Source: an uncultured Pelagibacteraceae bacterium
Lineage (GTDB): Bacteria > Pseudomonadota > Alphaproteobacteria > Pelagibacterales > Pelagibacteraceae
Length of the DNA: 64,000 nucleotides
Reading direction: 5' to 3'
NCBI GenBank assembly: GCA_902577525.1
Contig: CACGZG010000004.1
Coordinates: 46,775 to 110,774 of the forward strand
Shown here: positions 46,174 through 55,584 of the stretch, piece after piece
How the letters are laid out: each line of letters begins with the position of its first letter
Numbering within the stretch: the first letter of the stretch is position 1
Notes under the pieces: model-generated
Database searches by the model: none
What the model was told of the DNA's origin: nothing
What the model saw: only the letters and a program-made list of their open reading frames with translations
Made by a program: the position numbers and the translations under genes

Positions 46174-48513
46174 ATGTCGCAAACTACTTTAGATATTAAA
46201 GAGCCTGGTCTTAATGTGCTACCACCTGGAGTTGAAAGACACGTTGTTAACGCCGGTGGTTTAACTGGTTTACAGATTTTTCCTGATGATGAAATAGAAA
46301 TAATCAATGACGAAGGAAATCAAATCTGTGAAATAATTTGTTTTGATAAAGACGGAAAATCCGAGCTTGGAATTTTAAATCAAAAAGAAAATAGCAAAAA
46401 AAACTTTACTAGAGAAATTCTTAAAAAAAAAGATGAAGGTTCATTAATTACAAATCTCCAATTAAAGAAACGAAATTTAGATATAAATAAATCTAAATCT
46501 TCAATTCTTTTTGACGATAAAACTCCAAGCGGAGAAATAATCAAAATAAAATCAAAAGATAAATGTTATGTTATTTTTTCAGCACCTCAAAATGATATGT
46601 TGGTGAGTGAACAAAATCCATCAAGTGATTTAACAATATTTATTAAAAGAGCTAAAATCGTTAATGATAAAGAATTGTCTATAATTCCTGATCCAGTATT
46701 TGAACCAAATTATGAAAAAAATATTGATAGACTAACGTCTATTTCTTATGAAGTTAAGGAAGGTGATTATGTCCAAATAATTAGCCCAGCGGGAAGACAA
46801 TGTTCAGATTTTGTTGCTTTTGATACAAGAAAGCTAGATAAAGGAATTGAAAAAGGTTTAGACTGGCAAACCACAAGAACTTTCATGGGTAATACTTTTC
46901 CTGGACCAGGTTTATTTTCTAAATTTTACGATACTGATCACGAACCATTAATAGAGGTAATAAGAGATACAGTCGGAAAACATGATACTTTTAACTTGGC
47001 ATGTACCTCAAAATACTACGAGGATGCAGGTTATTTCGGACATCCAAACTGCTCTGACAATTTGACTAATTCTATGAGTAAATATGGGGTTCAAAAACAA
47101 AAAGGTTGGCATGCAATCAATTTATTTTTTAATACCTCAGCTACAGGATTAAATTCAGTAACCTCAGATGAATCATTTGCAAGACCAGGTGATTATGTAA
47201 TGTTTAGAGCCTTAAAAGATTTAACGATAGGAACTACAGCATGTCCAAGTGATATAGATGCATGTAATTCATGGAATCCAACCGATATTTTTGTTAGAAC
47301 ATATGACAAAAAAAAAGAATTTTCAAAATCATTTGCTTTTAGAATGAAAACAGACTCTGAAAAAAAACTTACAAGAAATTCCGGTTTTTATGAAAGGACA
47401 TCAAAACTAACAAGAAATTTTATTGATGCAAGAGGGTTTTGGCTTCCAAATGATTACACAAAACATGGTGTGATAGAAGAATACAATGCGTGTAGAGAAA
47501 ATGCTGTTTTAATTGATTTATCTTCATTAAGAAAATTTGAAATTATTGGACCCGACGCTGAAGAATTGATGAATTATACTTTAACAAGAAACATTAAGAA
47601 ACTCTCAGTTGGTCAAATTGTTTACTCTGCAATGTGTTATGAAAATGGAATGATGTTCGATGATGGTACTTTATTTAAATTGAGTGAAACTGGTTTTAGA
47701 TGGATTTGTGGAGATGAATATGCGGGTGAGTGGCTTAAAGAAGTTGCTCAAAAGAAAAAATTTAAAGTAAATATAAAAAACTCAACAGACCAAATTAGTA
47801 ACGTTTCTATTCAAGGTCCAAAAAGTCGAGAAATTTTAAAAAAAATGATTTTTACACCTCCTACTCAACCTTCAATAGACGAACTCGAGTGGTTTAGATT
47901 TACGATATGTAGAGTCGAAGAGCTTCAAGGTATACCATTAATTATTTCTAGAACTGGTTATACCGGTGAACTTGGTTATGAAATATGGTGTCATCCAAAA
48001 GATGCTCCAAAAGTATGGGATAAACTTATGGAGTTTGGTAAAAAAGATAATCTAATTCCTGCTGGTTTTGCTGCTTTAGACAAGCTGAGAATTGAAGCTG
48101 GCTTAATATTGTTTGGAAATGAATTTGATGGTCAACAGGATCCTTTTGAAGCTGGGATTGGTTTTGCGGTGCCGCTTAAATCTAAGGAGGAGGATTTTAT
48201 CGGCAAAAGTATTTTGAAAGAAAGAAAAGCAAATCCACAAAAAAAACTCGTTGGTCTTGAGCTGATTGGTAAAGAACCGACAGCTCATGGTGATTGTGTC
48301 CACGTTGGAAGATCCCAAGTGGGTGTAATTACGAGTGGTTGTTTATCCACTACTCTTAATAAAAATATAGCTTTATGTAGAATTGATAATCAATATTCTG
48401 AAATAGGTACAGAAGTTGAGGTTGGTAAAATTGATGGACATCAAAAAAGAATTTCTGCCAAGGTAGTTGCTTTTCCACACTTTGATCCTAAGAAAACTAG
48501 AGTTAGATCTTAA
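46174..48513 (+). CDS. tdm: TMAO demethylase (DUF1989 plus GcvT-like domains)
   Basis: A 779-residue protein matching bacterial Tdm: an N-terminal region and DUF1989 domain (to about residue 370) with the zinc-binding Cys segments FNLACTSKYYED, FGHPNCSDN and TTACPSDIDACN, then a GcvT-type THF-binding domain (about 395-775). Tdm splits TMAO into dimethylamine and formaldehyde, the latter captured by THF. It is divergent from tmoX (100 bases) and overlaps the winged-helix-like gene by one base. Confidence 0.93.
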   Translation: MSQTTLDIKEPGLNVLPPGVERHVVNAGGLTGLQIFPDDEIEIINDEGNQICEIICFDKDGKSELGILNQKENSKKNFTREILKKKDEGSLITNLQLKKRNLDINKSKSSILFDDKTPSGEIIKIKSKDKCYVIFSAPQNDMLVSEQNPSSDLTIFIKRAKIVNDKELSIIPDPVFEPNYEKNIDRLTSISYEVKEGDYVQIISPAGRQCSDFVAFDTRKLDKGIEKGLDWQTTRTFMGNTFPGPGLFSKFYDTDHEPLIEVIRDTVGKHDTFNLACTSKYYEDAGYFGHPNCSDNLTNSMSKYGVQKQKGWHAINLFFNTSATGLNSVTSDESFARPGDYVMFRALKDLTIGTTACPSDIDACNSWNPTDIFVRTYDKKKEFSKSFAFRMKTDSEKKLTRNSGFYERTSKLTRNFIDARGFWLPNDYTKHGVIEEYNACRENAVLIDLSSLRKFEIIGPDAEELMNYTLTRNIKKLSVGQIVYSAMCYENGMMFDDGTLFKLSETGFRWICGDEYAGEWLKEVAQKKKFKVNIKNSTDQISNVSIQGPKSREILKKMIFTPPTQPSIDELEWFRFTICRVEELQGIPLIISRTGYTGELGYEIWCHPKDAPKVWDKLMEFGKKDNLIPAGFAALDKLRIEAGLILFGNEFDGQQDPFEAGIGFAVPLKSKEEDFIGKSILKERKANPQKKLVGLELIGKEPTAHGDCVHVGRSQVGVITSGCLSTTLNKNIALCRIDNQYSEIGTEVEVGKIDGHQKRISAKVVAFPHFDPKKTRVRS

Positions 48514-48863
48514 TGCCAAAAACAGCAAAAGATTTATTAGAATTTTGGGAAGATCAGATGAAACTTTCCCACATGTCTAGTAATTATTTTTTTAGAAAAT
48601 CTCCTTCTCATTATCATATGATGCTTTTAGTAATGCATGCATACAAATATAAAGAGGATTTAACAGTTGAGGAATTGAAGACAAAACTATTTAAAACCTC
48701 ACGTCCTAAATCAGCTTTAATGATAAATGAAGCATGTGAAAAAGGTTTTTTTTTCTTAGAAAAAACCTCAGGAGATCAACGAAAAAAACACATAAAACCA
48801 AGTGCGTCTTTTATTGAAGAATTCAATAAATACATTGAAACGCTTAAACATTTAAGTTTTTGA
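48513..48863 (+). CDS. Small winged-helix (MarR-like) protein downstream of tdm
   Basis: A 116-residue protein with the helical and wing layout of a MarR-type DNA-binding domain: LTVEELKTKLFKTSRPKSALMINEACEKGF (about 51-80) as helix-turn-helix and KTSGDQRKKHIKPSASF as the wing. It overlaps the tdm stop by one base. It could control tdm/tmoX, but no ligand-binding part is obvious. The fold call is by eye and moderate. Confidence 0.6.
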   Translation: MPKTAKDLLEFWEDQMKLSHMSSNYFFRKSPSHYHMMLLVMHAYKYKEDLTVEELKTKLFKTSRPKSALMINEACEKGFFFLEKTSGDQRKKHIKPSASFIEEFNKYIETLKHLSF

Positions 48864-48884
48864 AGCTTAATAATTTTTACTTAT

Positions 48885-48906
48885 ATTTTTTATATATATA
48901 AAAAAT
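48885..48906. repeat. 22-base perfect AT palindrome
   Basis: A run of A, six T, ATATATAT, six A, T that is self-complementary, between the winged-helix-like gene and the flavoprotein gene. It may be a weak bidirectional stop or a protein site, but all-AT palindromes arise easily in this base composition. Confidence 0.35.
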
Positions 48907-48922
48907 TATATATTTACGTCGC

Positions 48923-50269
48923 ATGAAAAATAAAGATATGAGTATGTCATTACCGACAAAAGCAAAAGTAGTAATAATCGGTGGAGGTATCCACGGTTTA
49001 AGCACTGCTTGGAAATTATCAGAAACTTATAAAAATCCTGGAGACATTGTAGTTTTAGAAAAAAAAGACACAGCAGCTGGGGCAAGTGGAATAGCTTGTG
49101 GAGTTGTAAGAAATAATTATTTTCAACCAGCAATGAGAGAATTAATGGCTCACTCGGTCTCAGTTTGGGAGAGTGACCCAAAAGCATTTAAATATAATCC
49201 AGTTGGTTATTTACAAATATCACCTGAAGTAATGCATGAGGATGTTGCTAGTATTTATAAGCAACAAAAAGCGATTGGATATGAGTCTACATTTATAGAG
49301 GGTGAAAAAGATTGTATGAATTACATGAAGGGTATTTTTGATGATTGGCAAGCTCAAGGAATAACTTCAATTCTTCATGAAAAAAAGGGTGGATATGCTT
49401 TTAATAAAGATTCAATTAAAGCGCTTGAAAAGAAATCTACATCAAATGGTGTTCAAGTTATGAAAGGAGTAAAAGTTACAGGCTTTAAAAGAGGAAGTAA
49501 TAGTAAAGCAGTAACAGGAGTAGAAACTGATAAAGGTACAATTGACTGTGAACAAGTGGTCATTGGTGCTGGTCCATGGGCAAGGGATTTCTGGAATATG
49601 TTAGAGTTACCTAAAACTGCAAATATAAAAGGTAAAGATGGAAAAATGCATGTCACTGATATGTGGACATACTGGATGTTACAAGAGGGTGTTATTGGAG
49701 TTGAACCAGATTTTTTAAAAACAAATGATGGAAAACAGCCACCAGTGGTTCACGTTGACTCAACAGCTCCGTTATATTCAGATAAAACAAAAAAATTAAT
49801 TACAGATAAGATTTGGGGAATTTATTATAAACCGGATATTGAGGGTCTTGGTGTTCAAGGTGGAACATCACCTTATATTGTTAAAAAACATTTCGATAAA
49901 GTGAATGTTGATCCATATGGAATTGAGTCTCCAGAGTATCAGACTACAGATGCATTTAGTGAAATGTGGTGTTCAGCATTAGCACATTGTCAAAAAAGAT
50001 TTGAAGGAAAATCTGATTTATATAGAAAAGGTCCTTCAGGAGGACTTGGATGCATGACACCAGATTCTTTTCCAATCTTCGATAGATTTTTTGAAAATGT
50101 TTATATGATCGCAGATGCTAATCATGGATATAAAATGATTGGTGTTGGAGAACTTGTTGCTAAAGAAATTCTTGGTACTGAAAGTGATTTATTAAAACCA
50201 TTTAGATTCAACCGTTACGAGAAGGGAGAACTTCACCCTACTTCGAACAGTCCGTTTCCTTGGAGCTAA
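48923..50269 (+). CDS. DAO-family FAD-dependent oxidoreductase (SoxB/MgdA-like)
   Basis: A 448-residue flavoprotein, with KVVIIGGGIHGLSTAWKLS (about 14-32) and the second stretch ASGIACGVVRNNYF (about 51-64). The C-terminus has GCMTPDSFPIFDRF and ADANHGYKMIG, typical of the sarcosine-oxidase beta-like group. It lies before the glutamine-synthetase-family and mgsABC genes on the same strand. It may oxidise an N-methyl amino acid such as N-methylglutamate. No partner subunits are adjacent, unlike the soxBDAG cluster, so its electron acceptor is unknown. Confidence 0.8.
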   Translation: MKNKDMSMSLPTKAKVVIIGGGIHGLSTAWKLSETYKNPGDIVVLEKKDTAAGASGIACGVVRNNYFQPAMRELMAHSVSVWESDPKAFKYNPVGYLQISPEVMHEDVASIYKQQKAIGYESTFIEGEKDCMNYMKGIFDDWQAQGITSILHEKKGGYAFNKDSIKALEKKSTSNGVQVMKGVKVTGFKRGSNSKAVTGVETDKGTIDCEQVVIGAGPWARDFWNMLELPKTANIKGKDGKMHVTDMWTYWMLQEGVIGVEPDFLKTNDGKQPPVVHVDSTAPLYSDKTKKLITDKIWGIYYKPDIEGLGVQGGTSPYIVKKHFDKVNVDPYGIESPEYQTTDAFSEMWCSALAHCQKRFEGKSDLYRKGPSGGLGCMTPDSFPIFDRFFENVYMIADANHGYKMIGVGELVAKEILGTESDLLKPFRFNRYEKGELHPTSNSPFPWS

Positions 50270-50293
50270 ACTCTTAGCCTAGACACTAATAAA

Positions 50294-50315
50294 TTTTTCA
50301 GCTACGCTTGAAAAA
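50294..50315 (+). promoter_or_regulatory. Hairpin in the leader of the glutamine-synthetase-family gene
   Basis: TTTTTCA and TGAAAAA (7 bp) enclose the loop GCTACGCT, 22 bases before the ATG at 50337. GCTACGC and an upstream CTAGACACTAATAAA recall elements of the hairpin at 4129-4177, which may be chance. A GAGGGG ribosome site follows. Confidence 0.3.
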
Positions 50316-50336
50316 ATATAATTCATTGAGGGGAAA

Positions 50337-51806
50337 ATGACGGATCTAGAAAAACATGTAAACCGAACAGGTAGAGATAAGCAAGTTAAAAAAGTAAGAG
50401 AAAAAATTAACGAGTTAGGAATAACTTATATTTACTATCAATTTATTTCTGTAACAGGAAGAGTTGTTGGTAAAGGTATACCTGCTGATCATTGGGAAAG
50501 AACAGCTGAAAAAGGTTTTCAATTAGTATATGGAGCAACTGCAAATTTATTTTTAGATCGTCATAATAATTATATCGGCTATGGACCAGAAGCGATGGAA
50601 TTGGTTGGCATACCTGATCCTGAAACATTCTGTCAATTACCTTGGGATAAAAGAGTCGGTAGAGTTTTTGTAACATGTTTTAGAAATAGAGAAGAAAGAC
50701 AAAATCCAGGTGGACATTTAACTTCAGACTGCAGAGGTAATTTGAGAATTTTCATGGAGGAATTTGAAAAGAAACATGGACTTGAATTAAGAGTTGGAAC
50801 AGAGCCTGAAATGATGTGGCTCACAAAAAATGAGGATGGAACACCTACTGGAAAAGGTTTTTCTAAACCATTCTGTTATCATATTGATCAGTTTGAGTCT
50901 TTAAGACCAGTGTTCATGAAAGTGATTGAGTACTCAAAAGCCATGGGTTTAGATATGATTCAGGGTGACCATGAAGACGCTCCAGGTCAATTAGAGCTAA
51001 ACTGGACTTATGATAATGTTTTAAGAAATGCTGACAGATTATCAACTTATAGACAAATTTGTGCACAAGTTGCTAGAGAACATAATTTAATTGCTTGTTT
51101 TATGACTAAGCCTTTCATGGGCGTATCAGCAAGTGGTTGTCATACTAATATGTCTTTATGGAAAGGTGGAAAAGTAAAAACAAATAAACTTGGTCATAAG
51201 AGTTTACCAGCTGTTGAAGAGGTATTTGGTTATGTTGAAGGTGGAACGAATACTTTTATGCCTGACACAAAAGATATGCAATTACCAGGTAAAATAGGGT
51301 TACAATCTATCGCTGGTATAATGGAGCATTTACCAGCTTTAACTGCGTTAGGGTCATCAACTGTAAATTCATACAGAAGATTGTGGGATCAAGGTTTTTG
51401 GGCACCTGTTTATGCTGACTGGGGATACCAGAATAGAACTTGTGGATTAAGAGTTTCTGCTCCTGGAAGATTTGAATATAGGTCTGTGGACTCTATGCAC
51501 AATCCATATTTATTAGGTGCAGCTTTGTTAAAAGCTTGTGACCATGGAATAAGTAATAAGATGAAGCCAGCAGATCCAGAGTCTAGAAATATTTATGAAG
51601 CTCAAAAAGCAGGTAAAGATGTTAAAAAACTTCCATTAAGTTTAGGTGAAGCTTTAGAAAGACTATCAGAAGATGAAGTAATTAAATCAGCAATGCCTGA
51701 TGAAATGTATAAAGTTTTTCATTGGTATAAAAATGATGAGTGGGAAAGATTTTTAGGTGCAACAACTCAATGGGATTTAGATACATATTTAGATTGCTTA
51801 CCATAA
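50337..51806 (+). CDS. Glutamine synthetase family protein, linked to MgsABC
   Basis: A 489-residue GS-type ligase. The metal-binding GDHEDAPGQLELNW (about 205-218) and the SASGCHTNMSLW segment (about 263-274) fit the glutamine synthetase catalytic domain, and SSTVNSYRRL and GRFEYRSVD are conserved. It uses Glu and ATP; the amine may be methylamine (GmaS role), ammonia or another amine. It directly precedes mgsABC (24-base gap), which would use gamma-glutamyl-methylamide. A second paralogue (57461-58786) has a more GmaS-like motif, so the specific reaction is unresolved. Confidence 0.8.
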   Translation: MTDLEKHVNRTGRDKQVKKVREKINELGITYIYYQFISVTGRVVGKGIPADHWERTAEKGFQLVYGATANLFLDRHNNYIGYGPEAMELVGIPDPETFCQLPWDKRVGRVFVTCFRNREERQNPGGHLTSDCRGNLRIFMEEFEKKHGLELRVGTEPEMMWLTKNEDGTPTGKGFSKPFCYHIDQFESLRPVFMKVIEYSKAMGLDMIQGDHEDAPGQLELNWTYDNVLRNADRLSTYRQICAQVAREHNLIACFMTKPFMGVSASGCHTNMSLWKGGKVKTNKLGHKSLPAVEEVFGYVEGGTNTFMPDTKDMQLPGKIGLQSIAGIMEHLPALTALGSSTVNSYRRLWDQGFWAPVYADWGYQNRTCGLRVSAPGRFEYRSVDSMHNPYLLGAALLKACDHGISNKMKPADPESRNIYEAQKAGKDVKKLPLSLGEALERLSEDEVIKSAMPDEMYKVFHWYKNDEWERFLGATTQWDLDTYLDCLP

Positions 51807-51830
51807 TAAATACACTGAGAGGAAAAGTAT

Positions 51831-52775
51831 ATGTGCGGAATTGCGGGATTAATTCATAGAGGAAAATCTTCAAATGTTGGTCATGAATTGCAAGGAATGT
51901 TGCAAGCTTTAAAGCATAGAGGTGAAGATTCTACAGGTTATGCTTTGTATGGAGAGACGGACGGAAAAAATTTTATTATGAGATTCAAAGTAGGTGAAAA
52001 TGTTGGGGAAGGAAGCACCTCTGTTGCAGAAGACGTTTCAGTTTATGATGAAAGAAAAAAAATTGTTGATAGCTATCTTTCTGAAATTGGAGCAAAAATT
52101 ATTAAAGAAGAAAGAATTCTTCCTTATTCTTTAAGATATGAACTTCAATACGATAAAAAAGATTTGTTAGAATTCTCACAAAAAATTGAAAGTATTCCAG
52201 GTGTTGAAATTCTTTCTATGGGTAAATCTTTAGAAGTAATTAAAGATCTTGGAAATGCTAAAATGGTTTGTGACAGATATAATCTTGATAAACTCGTTGG
52301 CACTCATGCTATTGGACATGCAAGAATGGCAACAGAGTCTGGGGTGGATATAAAATCAGCTCATCCTTTTTGGGGCTACCCTTTTAGTGATGTGTCTGTT
52401 GTTCATAATGGTCAATTAACTAATTATTGGAATAATAGACGCGCTTTAGAAAATAAAGGAATGAGGTTTATGTCAGAATGTGATTCAGAACTGATAGCAG
52501 TTTATTTGGCAGAAAAAATGAGGGATGGAGCTTCACTAGAGGAAGGTATGAAAGAATCTCTTACAGGTTTAGATGGTGTATTTACTTATTTTGTTGCAAC
52601 AAAAGATTCTTTGGGTATGGCAAAGGATACGATGGCTGCAAAACCATTAGTTTTATATGAGTCAGATGATTTAGTAGCAATGGGTTCAGAAGAGATAGCA
52701 ATTAGATCAATCTTACCACAAGAGATTGATACATACGATCCATTTGATGGGGAGGTAAAAGTATGGCAAATTTAA
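51831..52775 (+). CDS. mgsA: N-methylglutamate synthase subunit A, class II amidotransferase type
   Basis: A 314-residue protein starting MCGIAGLIHRG, with the N-terminal nucleophile Cys2 of class II glutamine amidotransferases. KHRGEDSTGY (about 28-37) and VVHNGQLTNYWNNR (about 187-200) are also standard. It corresponds to GltB1/GlxB/MgsA. It overlaps the next subunit by 13 bases. It would act on gamma-glutamylmethylamide in place of glutamine. Alternative name: GlxB. Confidence 0.85.
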   Translation: MCGIAGLIHRGKSSNVGHELQGMLQALKHRGEDSTGYALYGETDGKNFIMRFKVGENVGEGSTSVAEDVSVYDERKKIVDSYLSEIGAKIIKEERILPYSLRYELQYDKKDLLEFSQKIESIPGVEILSMGKSLEVIKDLGNAKMVCDRYNLDKLVGTHAIGHARMATESGVDIKSAHPFWGYPFSDVSVVHNGQLTNYWNNRRALENKGMRFMSECDSELIAVYLAEKMRDGASLEEGMKESLTGLDGVFTYFVATKDSLGMAKDTMAAKPLVLYESDDLVAMGSEEIAIRSILPQEIDTYDPFDGEVKVWQI

Positions 52776-53617
52776 AAAACGTTACAAAAAAAACTAAAGC
52801 CCAAGCTATGGGTATGCATACTGAGGTTTTAACCGGTAGAACTCAACAAAAATTTTTTAATCCTGACGAAGCAGAAAACTTTTACTACTTTGGAACTTAT
52901 GATGTTGATTTTAATAAAAGAACAGATCTTGATGTTAAAAATATGTCTGCAGCAGAGGCAAATAAAGAAATTGATCAATTAATGAGTCAAGGATTTGGAA
53001 CTATAGTGATTAAAAACCCACAAGGTAAACATAGTTTGGGTGTTGGAATTTTAAATAAACTAAATTTGATTTTTGAGGGTAGTTTGGGGTATTTTGGAAT
53101 GGGCTCTTGTGATGGACCTATTGTTCGAATCAACGGAAGAGTTGGCTGGTCTTGTGCTGAAAACTTGATGGCTGGTAAAGTAGTTATAGAAAAAAATGCC
53201 GGGTCTTGTTTTGGAGCAGCGATCAGAGGTGGAGATTTAATCTGCAAAGGCAGTGTTGGTGCCAGAACTGGTATTGATATGAAAGGTGGTACAATAATTA
53301 TTGGTGGAGATGCTGGTGCTTTTACAGGTTTTATGATGCAAAGGGGCAGAATAATAATATTAGGAGATGTTGGAATAAACTTAGGTGATTCTATGTACGA
53401 TGGGACAATTTTCGTAGGTGGAGAAATTGGTTCATATGGTAGTGATGCAGTGGACGCAGAATTAACAAAAAGTGATCAAGATTGGCTTAAAAGGAAATTA
53501 AAAGTAGCTGAAATTGGAGAAAATTTTGACGTAAGTAAAATGAAAAAAATTGTAGCAGGTAAAAAACTTTGGAATTATGATAATTTAGAACCTACTGAGA
53601 AAAAAGGAGCGATTTAA
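52763..53617 (+). CDS. mgsB: N-methylglutamate synthase subunit B, GXGXG type
   Basis: A 284-residue protein like the C-terminal glutamate synthase domain, built of right-handed beta-helix GXGXG repeats (about 80-225; for example GGDLICKGSVGARTG, GGTIIIGGDAGAFTG, GRIIILGDVGINLG). It corresponds to GltB3/GlxC/MgsB. It overlaps mgsC by one base. It holds the structure of the synthase complex rather than the active site. Confidence 0.87.
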   Translation: MANLKNVTKKTKAQAMGMHTEVLTGRTQQKFFNPDEAENFYYFGTYDVDFNKRTDLDVKNMSAAEANKEIDQLMSQGFGTIVIKNPQGKHSLGVGILNKLNLIFEGSLGYFGMGSCDGPIVRINGRVGWSCAENLMAGKVVIEKNAGSCFGAAIRGGDLICKGSVGARTGIDMKGGTIIIGGDAGAFTGFMMQRGRIIILGDVGINLGDSMYDGTIFVGGEIGSYGSDAVDAELTKSDQDWLKRKLKVAEIGENFDVSKMKKIVAGKKLWNYDNLEPTEKKGAI

Positions 53618-55035
53618 TGGCTAAGAAAAAAAAGAAAAAAAATGGTAAATTAAAAACTAACGGAAATGTTGGTGGAAAAGCAGACGTTCATTTAAGTTCA
53701 AATGGTGGAAGAAATAAAAGCTTGTTGGGCCACAATGCTATTTTTACACCTGAAGTTATTGATGACATTCACATAAAATCTCAATTAGGAAGATACAGAA
53801 TGCGTGGAATGGCATTAATGAAAAAAATTCCAACATTTGATGATTTGGTTTTCTTACCGGGTACTCTTACTAGATTTGTAATCGAAGGTTATAGAGAAAA
53901 ATGTGAAACAAAAACAGTTATAGGGCCTAGATGTGAAAATCCAATTGAATTAGATATACCCGTATACATTACTGGTATGAGTTTTGGTGCCTTGTCTTAT
54001 GAAGCAAAAACTGCTCTTGCAAGAGGAGCTACTATGGCAGGTAGTGCAACATGTTCAGGTGAAGGTGGAATGATACCTGATGAAAGAAGATATTCTGAAA
54101 AATGGTTTTATCAATGTATTCAATCAAGATATGGATTTAACCCACATCATGCTCAACTAGCTGATGGGATAGAAGTTTTTATCGGACAAGGACAGAAAGT
54201 TGGTATGGGTGGTCACTTAATGGGTCAAAAAGTAACTGACCAAGTTGCAGAGATGAGATCATTGCCGTCTGGAATTGATCAAAGATCTCCAGCAAGACAT
54301 CCTGATTGGTTAGGTCCTGACGATTTAGCTTTAAAAGTTGAAGAGTTAAGACAATTGACAAAAAATAAAGTACCTATTCAATTAAAATTAGGTGCGTCAA
54401 AAGTTTATGATGATGTGCGTATGGCAGCAAAATGTGATCCTGATTCTATTTATCTAGATGGTATGGAAGGATCAACAGGAGCTGGACCACACATCGCAGC
54501 AGCAAATACAGGTATCCCTGGTATCGCAGCTATAAGAGAAGCTAGACGAGCTTTAGACGATGTTGGTAAAACTGGAAAAGTAACTTTAATTTATGCTGGT
54601 GGTGTAAGAGATGGTGCCGATATGGCAAAAGCTTTAGCTTTAGGTGCTGATGCGATTGCAATAGGTACTGGATCTATGATTGCACTTAACTGCAACAAAG
54701 ATATTCCAGAAGCAAATTTTGAAAAAGAAATGGGAGTAAAAGCAGGTGAATGTTACCATTGTCATACTGGAAGATGTCCGGTTGGGGTTGCAACACAGGA
54801 TCCAAAACTTAGAGCTAGATTAAATCCTGATGATGCAGCATTAAGAGTTTATAATTATCTTCACTCAATGACTCTAGAGGCTCAGTTGCTAGCTAGAGCG
54901 TGTGGAAAAACAAATATTCATTCTCTAGAACCTGAAGATTTAGCAGCACTAACTTCTGAAGCATCAGCTTTAGCAAAAGTGCCTTTAGCAGGAACAAACT
55001 ATACTGTTGGAGTAGATAACTTTCATAAAATTTAG
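53617..55035 (+). CDS. mgsC: N-methylglutamate synthase subunit C, FMN-binding glutamate synthase type
   Basis: A 472-residue protein like the FMN/Fe-S central domain of glutamate synthase (GltB2/GlxD). MSFGALSYEAKTALARGA (about 124-141) and GEGGMIPDERRY bind FMN, and GECYHCHTGRCPVGVATQDP (about 376-395) has the three Cys for the 3Fe-4S cluster. The first 15 residues are Lys-rich (MAKKKKKKNGK), an extension absent from typical members. It would transfer the glutamyl-methylamine nitrogen to 2-oxoglutarate. Downstream, the small gene begins 8 bases later with the same Lys-rich start. Confidence 0.9.
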   Translation: MAKKKKKKNGKLKTNGNVGGKADVHLSSNGGRNKSLLGHNAIFTPEVIDDIHIKSQLGRYRMRGMALMKKIPTFDDLVFLPGTLTRFVIEGYREKCETKTVIGPRCENPIELDIPVYITGMSFGALSYEAKTALARGATMAGSATCSGEGGMIPDERRYSEKWFYQCIQSRYGFNPHHAQLADGIEVFIGQGQKVGMGGHLMGQKVTDQVAEMRSLPSGIDQRSPARHPDWLGPDDLALKVEELRQLTKNKVPIQLKLGASKVYDDVRMAAKCDPDSIYLDGMEGSTGAGPHIAAANTGIPGIAAIREARRALDDVGKTGKVTLIYAGGVRDGADMAKALALGADAIAIGTGSMIALNCNKDIPEANFEKEMGVKAGECYHCHTGRCPVGVATQDPKLRARLNPDDAALRVYNYLHSMTLEAQLLARACGKTNIHSLEPEDLAALTSEASALAKVPLAGTNYTVGVDNFHKI

Positions 55036-55043
55036 AGTTAATT

Positions 55044-55460
55044 ATGGCTAAGAAAAAAAATAAAAAGAAAGTTACAAAATCAGTAGTTGTTAAAGATCAA
55101 CAGTTAGGTAAGAAAAAAGAAACAGCTAGAGAAAAAATGATTGGTCAATCGATCGGTTATAGATATGATGTTAATCTTCTTCCAGACTATAATAAAATTA
55201 CGCCTTTTCTCAAAAAGTATGTTGAGGCCATGGGATGGGATGATTTAAATTGGTTGGAGGATGTGCATATGGGTTATGAAGAAGGAAGACCAGCAGTATT
55301 TTGTAGAAACGCTAACGGTTGGGTAACTATTCCAAAATCAATTAAATTACCAAATAATCAACAAGACAGAGATATGATAGCAAGAGAACTTTTAGTAAAA
55401 TTTCAAATGTCGCCAAAACATCCTCTTGTTGATTTGAAAAAAGCATACCTTAAATTCTAA
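55044..55460 (+). CDS. Conserved small protein downstream of mgsC (138 aa)
   Basis: A 138-residue basic, soluble protein with no recognised domain. The Lys-rich N-terminus MAKKKNKKKV repeats that of MgsC, and both genes start with the bases ATGGCTAAGAAAAAAAA. A conserved-looking core is YRYDVNLLPDYNKITPFLKKYVEAMGWDDL (about 38-67). It lies 8 bases after mgsC and ends before a terminator, so it belongs to the mgs transcript. It may be an accessory subunit of the synthase. Confidence 0.75.
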   Translation: MAKKKNKKKVTKSVVVKDQQLGKKKETAREKMIGQSIGYRYDVNLLPDYNKITPFLKKYVEAMGWDDLNWLEDVHMGYEEGRPAVFCRNANGWVTIPKSIKLPNNQQDRDMIARELLVKFQMSPKHPLVDLKKAYLKF

Positions 55461-55488
55461 TTACACAATCTTAAGTTGATTATTTTTT

Positions 55489-55514
55489 AAAACCTATTGT
55501 CAATATTAGGTTTT
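55489..55514 (+). terminator. Likely terminator after the mgs operon
   Basis: AAAACCTA (55489-55496) pairs with TAGGTTTT (55507-55514); the next bases are ATTTAA. The stem is short and AT-rich, and lies 28 bases after the stop of the 138-residue protein. Confidence 0.5.
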
Positions 55515-55584
55515 ATTTAACTGTTTCATTTGTCACAAGTTAGTAAATTTTATAGGGTTTTAAAAACTAATATGGAGAGAGAAT

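Noticed and set aside
55515-55584. Glutamine-responsive RNA element upstream of amt
   Set aside because: No recognisable glutamine-riboswitch consensus; only a weak TTGTCA and TATAGG promoter-like pair.
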